A stretch of 5,317 nucleotides of DNA from Desulfovibrionaceae bacterium UBA6814 (GTDB taxonomy: Bacteria > Desulfobacterota > Desulfovibrionia > Desulfovibrionales > Desulfovibrionaceae): NCBI GenBank assembly GCA_002452635.1, contig DKEU01000184.1, forward strand, positions 1-5,317, in the 5' to 3' direction. A program made the translations under genes and the position numbers. Below, piece after piece: positions 1 through 5,317 of the stretch. Numbering within the stretch: the first letter of the stretch is position 1; the number at the start of each line of letters is the position of its first letter. The notes under the pieces are model-generated. The model had not been told where the DNA came from and searched no databases. It saw only the letters and a list, made by a program, of their open reading frames with translations.

Positions 1-50
1 ATCTGCTCACCGCGGTGGAGCTGCCGGCCTTGCGCTTCTTCCACGCCTGA
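1..50 (+). CDS. 3' end of an unidentified convergent gene
   Basis: Only the last 15 sense codons and a TGA stop (48-50) are in the window; the gene enters from the left edge in the frame whose first full codon is at base 3. The residues are LLTAVELPALRFFHA. All 15 sense codons end in G or C, exactly the third-position bias expected of a real gene in this GC-rich genome. The other plus-strand frames run on through the terminator hairpin without that pattern. The gene converges on the secretion cassette and is followed 61 bases later by the hairpin at 111-136. Too little is present to name a function. Confidence 0.65.
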   Translation, partial: LLTAVELPALRFFHA

Positions 51-110
51 CCCCCGGCTCCGCCCGAGCCCTCCCGGCCCTGCCCCAAGAGCCCGTCCGC
101 TGACACTACA

Positions 111-136
111 AAGGCCGGCTCTTGCGAGCCGGCCTT
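111..136. terminator. Strong hairpin between convergent genes, probable bidirectional terminator
   Basis: A perfect 11-bp inverted repeat (AAGGCCGGCTC and its complement) closes a 4-base TTGC loop. It lies 61 bases after the stop of the plus-strand gene and about 200 bases after the stop of the HlyD-type gene on the minus strand. Read on the minus strand the stem runs into TTTGT, a short U-tract; on the plus strand the downstream bases (CGGATTAT) are a poorer tract. The position between two converging genes and the stem strength support intrinsic termination in both directions, with the minus-strand reading better. Confidence 0.8.
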
Positions 137-333
137 CGGATTATCGCGGTGTGGGGCGATGCGTGATTGAACACGGGACTTCCCCCGTGGGAATGCGTTT
201 TTCACAAACCTCTCACATGGACGATTCTACAACAACCTAAGATAAAAAATTATTGTAATGCGGTAGAACCGACAACTATCTCTCCTTCACCCCGCTTTGT
301 ACTTTCCTTGTACGTATTCACCCAAATATCCGA
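137..333. other. Non-coding, AT-rich spacer downstream of the secretion operon
   Basis: No supported gene lies here. The stretch 191-333 is about 40% G+C by hand count, against well over 60% on both sides, with an A/T-only run around 242-253. A short open frame begins at 167, but it lacks the GC3 bias of the neighbours, has no convincing ribosome binding site, and runs antisense into the end of the HlyD-type gene, so it is not called. A weak 6-bp inverted repeat lies at 172-177/184-189. No convincing promoter was found on either strand. Confidence 0.55.
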
Positions 334-1656
334 TCACCGCACGCTCAGGCCCTCGTCCAGGTACTTGATGAGGGGGTAGATGAAGAACTCGATGATGCGG
401 CGCTTGCCCACGTTGACTTCGGCGCTCACGGTGAGGCCCGAGGACAGGGAGACCTCGCGGCCCTCCACCTTGAGGGTGTGCTCCAGGGGTGTGACGTAGA
501 CCTTGTAAACCTGGCCAAGTTCTTCGTCCTTGATGCTGTCCTTGGAGATCTGCTTCACCTCGCCCTTGAGCGTGCCGTACTTCTGGAAGTCGAAGGCGTC
601 CACCTTGAGGGTCACGTCCATGCCCGGCTCCACGAAGCCGATGTCCTTGTTCAGGACCAGGGCCTCCACCAGGAGGGGCGTGCCCTGGGGCACCACGGTC
701 AGGAGCTTCTCCGCCGGGGTCACCACCCCGCCCACGGTGGTGATGAACACCTCGTTCACGTTCCCGTCCACCGGCGCCGCCAGCGACTGCTTGCGGTGCA
801 TGAACCCCACCCGCTCGATCTCGGCGCGCAGGTCCGCGTGCTCCTTGCGCCGCTCCGCCAGCTCGGTGAAGTTCTTGTTGCGAAACTCCTCGGTGGCGTA
901 GGCGATGTCGTTTCCCAGCTGATTACGTTGGTGGGCCAGCTCCTTGAGCTTGCTCTCCTGCTCTTCCAATCCCTTTTCGTTGTTGATGATGTCGTGGCGG
1001 AGCTGCTCGTAGTCGTCGCGAGGGATGAGGTCCAGGACCTTGGCCAGCCGGGCCTCCCGCTCCCGCTCCACGGCCAGGAGGGATTCGAATCGCTTGCTCT
1101 CGGTCTGGGCCGCGGCGGTCTGCTCCTCCACCTTGCGCATCTCGTCCCGCTTGCCCGCGATGAGCTTGGCGAATCCCGTGACCGCGGCGGTGTACATCTG
1201 CTTCTGGAGTTGGGCTAGTTCCTGGCCGTACACGGCCGGATCGGGAGTGAAGGCACGGTGCTGGAGGATGGCCTCCAGCCGCTCCACCTCGATCTCCAGG
1301 ATGCGCAGCTTCTCCTTGGAGGACTCCAGGGTCGGGGCCGTGGCCGAGGGGTCGATCTCCACCAGCACATCGCCCCGGCGCACCACGTCGCCCGGCCGGC
1401 AGTTGATGGCACTCACCACCCCGGTGTCCATGGGCTGGAGGACCTTGACCTGGCCGTCCGGCACCACCTGGCCGCGGCCGGTCACCACCACGTCCACCTT
1501 GCCCAGGCACACCCAGCCGCCCAGGAACACGATGGCCGCGATGATGGTCCAGAACACGAACCGTCCGGCTGGATTCAGGGGCTGGTCCTCGATCTCGGCC
1601 AGGATCGGGCGGAACTCGTGGGAATCGTCCCGGGCGCCCAAGAGCCGTTTCAGCAC
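334..1656 (-). CDS. HlyD-family membrane fusion protein of a type I secretion system
   Basis: A 440-residue periplasmic adaptor expected to link the ABC exporter to the TolC-like channel. A short cytoplasmic N-terminus (residues 1-32) precedes one membrane segment (about 33-52, FVFWTIIAAIVFLGGWV). The first half of a biotinyl/lipoyl-like domain follows at about 77-103 (GVVSAI, then PGDVVRRGDVLVEIDP). A long charged, coiled-coil-prone region spans about 110-287. The second lipoyl half is at 291-323 (APVDGNV, then GGVVTPAEKLLTVVP), followed by a beta-barrel region. The C-terminus (SGLTVSAEVNVGKRRIIEFF, then YPL) matches the HlyD terminal signature. The start is a GTG at 1656-1654, chosen because AGGAG lies 8 bases upstream and the codon overlaps the ABC stop. 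A longer reading to 1773 would add 39 residues that merely shadow the ABC gene. It is the last gene of the operon. Length and domain order are normal for the family. Confidence 0.95.
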   Translation of the reverse strand: MLKRLLGARDDSHEFRPILAEIEDQPLNPAGRFVFWTIIAAIVFLGGWVCLGKVDVVVTGRGQVVPDGQVKVLQPMDTGVVSAINCRPGDVVRRGDVLVEIDPSATAPTLESSKEKLRILEIEVERLEAILQHRAFTPDPAVYGQELAQLQKQMYTAAVTGFAKLIAGKRDEMRKVEEQTAAAQTESKRFESLLAVEREREARLAKVLDLIPRDDYEQLRHDIINNEKGLEEQESKLKELAHQRNQLGNDIAYATEEFRNKNFTELAERRKEHADLRAEIERVGFMHRKQSLAAPVDGNVNEVFITTVGGVVTPAEKLLTVVPQGTPLLVEALVLNKDIGFVEPGMDVTLKVDAFDFQKYGTLKGEVKQISKDSIKDEELGQVYKVYVTPLEHTLKVEGREVSLSSGLTVSAEVNVGKRRIIEFFIYPLIKYLDEGLSVR

Positions 1657-3761
1657 GCGTCGCGCTCCTGCATGGTGTAGAGGTTGTGGTAGTATCCCTG
1701 CCGCTGCATGAGCTCCCCGTGGGTGCCCATCTCCACGATGCGGCCCTGGTCCATGGCCATGATCAGGTCGCAATCCCGCACGATGGGCAGCTTGTGGGAG
1801 ATGATGAACATGGTCCGGCCCCTGCGGATGGCCTCGATGTTCTTGCGGATGATCATCTCGGATTCGTAGTCCAGGGCCGAGGTGGCCTCATCGAAGAGCA
1901 GGATGCGGGGATTGGGCAACAGGGCCCGGGCAATGGCGATGCGCTGGCGCTGGCCGCCGGACAGGGCCGCGCCCCGCTCGCCCACCTGGGTGTCGTATCC
2001 CTCGGGCAGCTTGGCGATGAACTCGTCCGCCCCGGCCATGCGCGCCACCTCCAGCACCTGCTCCATGCCCGCGTCCGGCCGGGCCATGACGATGTTGTCC
2101 CGGATGGTGCCGCTGAACAGGTAGTTCTCCTGCAGCACCACCCCGATGTTGTGGCGCAGCCAGGCCGGGTTCACGTGGTTCAGGTCCACCCCGTCCAAAT
2201 AGATGGCCCCGCTGCGCGGCAGGTACAGCCGCTGCACCAACTTGGTCAGGGTGCTCTTGCCGCTGCCGCTGCGGCCCACGATGCCCACCTTCATGCCCGG
2301 CTTCACCTCGAAGGCGATATCCTGGAGCACCAGGGGGCCGCCCGGGGTGTAGCTGAAGCTCACGTCGTCGAAGCGCACCGCGCCCGCCAGTTGGGCCAGG
2401 GTGATGGCGTTGGAGCTCTGCAGCTCGGTGGGGTGGTTCAGGATGTCCGAGAGCCGGTCCACGGACAACAGGGCTTGCTGGAACTCGTTCCACAGGTTCA
2501 CCAGCCGGATCACCGGGCCGGTGAACTGGCCGGACAGCATCTGGAAGGCGATGAGCTGGCCAATGGTCAGTTCGTTGGCAATGACCAGGCGCACCCCGAG
2601 AAACAGGATGGCGATGGTCATGAGCTTCTGGAGCAGGCCGGCGATGGCTTGGAAGGTGTTGGCCATGTTGCCCAGGCGGAAGCTGGAGGCCACGTACTCG
2701 CCCAGGCGGTCCTCCCAGGTCTTGTGCATGCTCCCTTCGATGGCCAGGGCCTTCACGGTCTGGATGCCGGTCACCGCCTCCACCAGATAGGAGTTGGACT
2801 GGGCCCCCATCTGGAACTTCTTGTCCAGCCGCCGCCGGAACTCCGGGGTGACGATCAGGTACAGGATGGCGATGATGAGCACGATGCCCAGCACCACCAG
2901 GGTCAGGGTCACGCTGTACAGGGCCATGATGGCCACGAACACCAGGGAGAAGAACAGGTCGATGATCACCGACACCGACTTGTTGGTCACGAAGTTGCGG
3001 ATGGTCTCCAGCTCGCGCACCCGGGCGATGATGTCGCCCACCCGCCGCGCCTCGAAGTACATGCAGGGCAGGGACAGGAGGTGCCGGAACAGCAGGGAGC
3101 CCAGCTTGGCGTCGATCTTGTTGGTGGTGTGGATGAAGATGTAGTTGCGGGCCAGGTTGAGCAGGAGCTCGAACACCGCGATGGCCACGAAGGCCACGGC
3201 CAGCACCTCCAGGGTGGTCATGCTGCGGTGCACGATGACCTTGTCCAGGATCACCTGGGTGAAGAGCGGGGTCACCAGGCCGAAGAGCTGGACCACAAAG
3301 GACCCGAGCAGCACCTCGCCGATGATCCGCTTGAAGCGCAGGATCTCCCGGTAGAACCAGCCGAACCCGAACGTGATGAGCGCCGCGGTCTTGCGATGGC
3401 GCAGCACCACCAGCCGGCCGTCGGTGAGGGCCGCGAAGTCGTCGAAGGAGAGCGGCCTGGCCCCCTTCTCGCCGGGCACGAACACCAGGGCCTGCTGCTC
3501 CTCGGCCTTGACCCCCAGGAGCGCCACGTAGCCGCCCTCCTTGGTGCAGGCGATGGCCGGCAGGGGATACTTCTCGGCCAGTTGCTCCAGGGGAACCTGC
3601 TTGACCCTGGCCCGGAATCCCAGGCCCCGGGCGATGCGCAGGAGCACGTCCAGCTCGAGCTCGCCCTCCACGATCCCGTATTCCCGGACCACGGCCCGGG
3701 AATCCATGGGGACCTTGTTCAGGGCGGAGGCCACTTCCAGGCATGCAAGTCCGGTCTGCAT
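1650..3761 (-). CDS. Type I secretion ABC exporter, HlyB/LapB-like, with inactive C39-like domain
   Basis: A 703-residue inner-membrane ATPase and permease, very close to the length of HlyB. Residues 1-125 form a C39 peptidase-like domain that is catalytically dead: the Cys position is Thr3 (QTGLACLE), the His position is Gly77 (GGYVALL) and the usual Asp is replaced near VPGEKG (95-100). Such domains bind unfolded substrate instead of cutting a leader. Six membrane segments are visible at about 147-172, 183-203, 263-283, 284-304, 374-394 and 398-418. The ATPase domain (about 460-703) is complete: A-loop Tyr471, Walker A GRSGSGKST (496-504), Q-loop Gln544, signature LSGGQ (600-604), Walker B LLFDE with Glu625, D-loop SALD (628-631) and H-loop His656. 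It should therefore hydrolyse ATP. The ATG at 3761 overlaps the TolC-family stop by one base (TGATG) and has GGAGG 10 bases upstream. It is middle gene of the cassette. Substrate is inferred to be the protein ending at 5125. Confidence 0.97.
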   Translation of the reverse strand: MQTGLACLEVASALNKVPMDSRAVVREYGIVEGELELDVLLRIARGLGFRARVKQVPLEQLAEKYPLPAIACTKEGGYVALLGVKAEEQQALVFVPGEKGARPLSFDDFAALTDGRLVVLRHRKTAALITFGFGWFYREILRFKRIIGEVLLGSFVVQLFGLVTPLFTQVILDKVIVHRSMTTLEVLAVAFVAIAVFELLLNLARNYIFIHTTNKIDAKLGSLLFRHLLSLPCMYFEARRVGDIIARVRELETIRNFVTNKSVSVIIDLFFSLVFVAIMALYSVTLTLVVLGIVLIIAILYLIVTPEFRRRLDKKFQMGAQSNSYLVEAVTGIQTVKALAIEGSMHKTWEDRLGEYVASSFRLGNMANTFQAIAGLLQKLMTIAILFLGVRLVIANELTIGQLIAFQMLSGQFTGPVIRLVNLWNEFQQALLSVDRLSDILNHPTELQSSNAITLAQLAGAVRFDDVSFSYTPGGPLVLQDIAFEVKPGMKVGIVGRSGSGKSTLTKLVQRLYLPRSGAIYLDGVDLNHVNPAWLRHNIGVVLQENYLFSGTIRDNIVMARPDAGMEQVLEVARMAGADEFIAKLPEGYDTQVGERGAALSGGQRQRIAIARALLPNPRILLFDEATSALDYESEMIIRKNIEAIRRGRTMFIISHKLPIVRDCDLIMAMDQGRIVEMGTHGELMQRQGYYHNLYTMQERDAC
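1665..1669 (-). promoter_or_regulatory. Ribosome binding site that decides the HlyD-type start
   Basis: AGGAG on the minus strand, 8 bases before the GTG at 1656-1654. It sits inside the last codons of the ABC gene. It supports the GTG over the in-frame upstream candidate at 1773. Confidence 0.75.
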
Positions 3762-5125
3762 CAGCGGGTCGCCTCCGCAAGGAATTCCAACTCCAGCAGG
3801 GCCGCGGCGCTACTCACCAGACCCTTTTCCATCTCCAGCCTCTGGGTGAGCAGGGCCACCTTCTGGTCCAGGTAGGTGGAACGCTCCGCAGCCTGTCCCG
3901 CAAGCAGCCGGGAGAGCATGGCCAGCTCGGCCTCCACGTCCTCCAGCATGGCCGTGCGCAGCCGCACGTCCTCCTGGTAGAAGGCGTGACGCTGTCGCAG
4001 GTCCAGGTAGTTCTGCTGCAACGCCTCCAGCTTCCTGGCCCGCTCCTCGCGCAGCTTGGCGGCCTCCAGCTCAGCCTTGCGCATGGTGTGCAGCTTCTTG
4101 AAACCCTCGGAAATGGGCACGGACAGGGCCAGTCCCACCCGGTAACTGCGCTCATTCACGTCATCCCGCGCCGCGGCGAAGCTCTTGGGGTCCGCGCCGT
4201 AGTAGTTGTACTGGTAATAGGCGTCCACGGTTGGCCAGAGGCTGCGGGCCACCATGTCCCGCTCCGCCTCCTTGCCCTGGATGGCCAGGGCGTACTGGCG
4301 CATCTCCGGGTGCTTTTCCGGGTCCCAGGCCAGGCCGGCGCCCACGGTCGGGGTGAAGTCGGCCATGGAGGTGTCGGCTTCGGGATAGTCCTCGCCGGTG
4401 TACAGAGTGAGCCGCTTGAGGGCCGTGGACAGGTTCATTGCCAGTTCACGCAGTTCGCGGCCAGTGCGGGCCAGGCGCAACTGGCTCTCCACCACCGAGA
4501 TCCGGTCCGCCCGGCCGGCCTCGTACAGCCGGTCCTGGATGGACGCGGCCTCGCCGAGCAGGGGCAGCATCTCCTTCCGGGTCCCGATCTCCTTGGCCGC
4601 GGCCAGGGCGTCCCGGTACGCGTGCAGGAGCTCGACCTTCAGATCCAGCCCGGTCTTGTCCTGGCCGGCCCGGCTCGCCTCCACGTCCAGCTCCGCGGCC
4701 TCCAACTGCTTGCTGCGCACCCCGAAGTCCAGGAGCCGCCAGCGCAGATTGGCGGAATAGCTGTCCTGGTACGCCGTGGACGCGGTGAACACCGAGTCGC
4801 CCACCACGGTGGTCACCCCGGTGCCGGCAAGGTCCTTGATATACTCGTTGGTCCCGGACAGGCTCACCGTGGGGAAAAAGTCGTATATGGTCTCCTTGAC
4901 CGTCTCTTCCTTGTATTCCGTGTCCAGCCGGGCGATGGCCAGTTCGTGGGACCGGGCCAGGGCCTTGTCCAGGACCCCGGCGAAGTCCAGATCAGCGGCT
5001 TTGAGTGGAGTCGCCAGGCACAGGGCGAGCCCCCAGAACAGAGCCAGGGGCCTGGCCAGGTAGAAACGCGAGGGCTTCCCGGCCCTGCGCCCGGGAAGCC
5101 CGAAGCGTCGCGATGCGACGGGCAT
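3761..5125 (-). CDS. TolC-family outer-membrane channel of a type I secretion system
   Basis: A 454-residue outer-membrane efflux protein expected to trimerise into the barrel and periplasmic tunnel through which substrate leaves the cell. A signal peptide is clear: a long basic n-region (1-25), a hydrophobic core (about 26-40, PLALFWGLALCLATP) and a probable cut after LKA at residue 43. The mature part shows the duplicated TolC plan: strand FFPTVSLSG (83-91) with LRWRLLDFG (127-135) in the first repeat, then LWPTVDAYYQY (296-306) with GLALSVPISEG (331-341) in the second. Long helical, charge-rich stretches separate these pairs. The ATG at 5125 overlaps the substrate stop as TAATG. An in-frame GTG at 5140 would add five residues. 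Neither has a good ribosome binding site, so translational coupling to the upstream gene is likely and the ATG is preferred. The n-region is unusually long and is encoded by two hairpins. Family membership is secure; exact start is less so. Confidence 0.93.
   Translation of the reverse strand: MPVASRRFGLPGRRAGKPSRFYLARPLALFWGLALCLATPLKAADLDFAGVLDKALARSHELAIARLDTEYKEETVKETIYDFFPTVSLSGTNEYIKDLAGTGVTTVVGDSVFTASTAYQDSYSANLRWRLLDFGVRSKQLEAAELDVEASRAGQDKTGLDLKVELLHAYRDALAAAKEIGTRKEMLPLLGEAASIQDRLYEAGRADRISVVESQLRLARTGRELRELAMNLSTALKRLTLYTGEDYPEADTSMADFTPTVGAGLAWDPEKHPEMRQYALAIQGKEAERDMVARSLWPTVDAYYQYNYYGADPKSFAAARDDVNERSYRVGLALSVPISEGFKKLHTMRKAELEAAKLREERARKLEALQQNYLDLRQRHAFYQEDVRLRTAMLEDVEAELAMLSRLLAGQAAERSTYLDQKVALLTQRLEMEKGLVSSAAALLELEFLAEATR
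3772..3776 (-). promoter_or_regulatory. Ribosome binding site of the ABC exporter
   Basis: GGAGG on the minus strand, 10 bases before the ATG at 3761-3759, inside the last codons of the TolC-family gene. It supports the start that places the C39-like motif at the very N-terminus, in the same register as HlyB. Confidence 0.7.
5073..5100 (-). repeat. Perfect 10-bp hairpin at the start of the TolC-family gene
   Basis: GGCTTCCCGG and its complement flank an 8-base loop (5083-5090). On the transcribed strand the stem begins 25 bases after the ATG start of the channel gene and is followed by CTCGCGTTTCT, a weak U-rich patch six bases past the stem. It could be a partial terminator or attenuator, an RNA-stability element protecting one side of a processed transcript, or structure limiting translation of the channel gene. 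The hlyA-hlyB junction of the E. coli haemolysin operon has a functional terminator at the equivalent place; similarity of role here is inference. Confidence 0.6.
5106..5120 (-). repeat. Second hairpin, 6-bp stem with 3-base loop, next to the first
   Basis: CGTCGC and GCGACG flank a 3-base loop, forming a compact stem. It starts 5 bases after the end of the channel ATG and 4 bases after the substrate stop codon, and is separated from the larger hairpin by only five bases. Its placement makes a tandem structure directly behind the substrate stop. Confidence 0.5.
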
Positions 5126-5317
5126 TACGGCTGGTGCCACGCGTTCACGATGATGTTCATGAGGTCCGGGCTGTTCTTCACGTCGTCCACCGAGGTCAGG
5201 GTCATCCCGTGCCCGGCCGCGAAGCTCGCCATGTCCGAGATCACCTGGCTGATGTCCGCGGCAGTGAGATAGGCGCCGTCGGACAGGGTCAGCGTCTCGA
5301 TGGCGGTGTTGGCCACG
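5125..5317 (-). CDS. C-terminal end of the probable secreted T1SS substrate (5' part outside the window)
   Basis: About 63 codons up to a TAA at 5127-5125; the frame stays open through the right edge, so the GTG at 5316 is an internal codon and not a start. The visible tail has a strand-like TLSDGAYLT, an amphipathic helix (TAADISQVISDMASFAAGHG), then the acidic stretch SVDDVKNSPD and a hydrophobic end, LMNIIVNAWHQP. An uncleaved C-terminal signal of this helix, acidic and hydrophobic kind is what T1SS exporters recognise, and similar Trp-containing tails occur on large calcium-binding exoproteins of proteobacteria. It has no cysteine. No RTX nonapeptide (GGxGxD) falls within the window, so calling it an RTX adhesin or toxin is inference from its place directly before and overlapping the channel, ABC and HlyD-type genes. 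Identity and length of the full protein cannot be read here. Confidence 0.75.
   Translation of the reverse strand, partial: VANTAIETLTLSDGAYLTAADISQVISDMASFAAGHGMTLTSVDDVKNSPDLMNIIVNAWHQP

Noticed and set aside
172..202. Possible second terminator: 6-bp stem CACGGG/CCCGTG with a T5 run at 198-202
   Set aside because: The stem is short and the T run begins eight bases past it, too far for a standard intrinsic terminator; the 111-136 hairpin is far stronger.
167..379. A 70-codon plus-strand open frame in the AT-rich spacer
   Set aside because: No ribosome binding site, no GC3 bias, no recognisable motif, and its end is antisense to the HlyD-type gene.
1657..1773. N-terminal extension of the HlyD-type protein to an upstream in-frame start
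   Set aside because: The 39 extra residues (Gly/His/Pro/Arg-rich) only shadow the ABC ATPase C-terminus; the GTG at 1656 has a well-placed ribosome binding site and leaves a normal HlyD N-terminus.
1686..3875. A 729-codon open frame on the plus strand spanning the whole ABC gene
   Set aside because: It is rich in His, Gln, Gly and Leu, without domains, and mirrors the ABC codons. High GC with GC3 bias removes stops from the antisense frame. The minus-strand protein has full catalytic motifs.
5087..5092. Lipoprotein reading of the channel signal peptide using Cys36 of LALC
   Set aside because: The residue before Cys is Leu, not Gly/Ala/Ser, and a better signal peptidase I site (LKA, then AD) follows seven residues later. 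The coordinates given are approximate context only; the Cys codon itself lies near 5018-5020.
5122..5139. TGGCAC on the minus strand just before the channel start, resembling half of a sigma-54 promoter
   Set aside because: The matching GC of the -12 element is not at the required distance (the nearest GC is three bases too far), and the bases encode the conserved end of the cargo protein.
3743..5272. A 509-codon plus-strand open frame opposite the TolC-family gene
   Set aside because: Same kind of antisense shadow: low-complexity Gln/Gly/Leu/His composition, no recognisable motif, and it crosses the stop/start junctions of real genes.

Overview
The window carries the export half of a type I secretion system (T1SS), read entirely on the minus strand, from a GC-rich Gram-negative bacterium. 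The presence of an outer-membrane TolC-family channel fixes the Gram-negative assignment. The high GC3 coding and the style of the substrate tail (a helix, then a short acidic stretch, then a hydrophobic end with Trp) recall Desulfovibrio-like sulfate reducers and other proteobacteria. That taxonomic guess is from memory of family style, not from a search.

Layout in the direction of transcription, right to left. (1) 5317-5125: the last ~63 residues of a protein whose bulk lies outside the window. Its position and tail make it the likely T1SS substrate, probably a large RTX-type exoprotein or adhesin. (2) 5125-3761: a TolC-family outer-membrane efflux protein with a signal peptide. Its first codons are folded into two adjacent perfect inverted repeats. 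(3) 3761-1650: a HlyB/LapB-like ABC exporter with an N-terminal C39-like domain that has lost its catalytic residues, a six-helix permease and a complete ATPase domain. (4) 1656-334: a HlyD-type membrane fusion protein. All three gene junctions overlap (TAATG, TGATG and a GTG start four bases before the TGA), so the genes form one tightly coupled transcription and translation unit.

Left of the cassette is a 283-base intergenic stretch (51-333). Its half nearest the cassette is strikingly AT-rich (about 40% GC over 191-333 by hand count). It also holds a strong bidirectional-type terminator hairpin at 111-136. On the far side, the last 15 codons of a convergent plus-strand gene end at base 50.

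Together the ABC protein (energy and inner-membrane gate), the HlyD protein (periplasmic bridge) and the TolC-like protein (outer-membrane duct) would form a one-step channel from cytoplasm to exterior for the adjacent substrate. No acyltransferase (HlyC-like), LapG protease, LapD receptor or mobile element is visible here. The system is a recognisable T1SS rather than a new class. The most unusual local signal is the pair of hairpins placed exactly at the substrate/secretion-gene junction.
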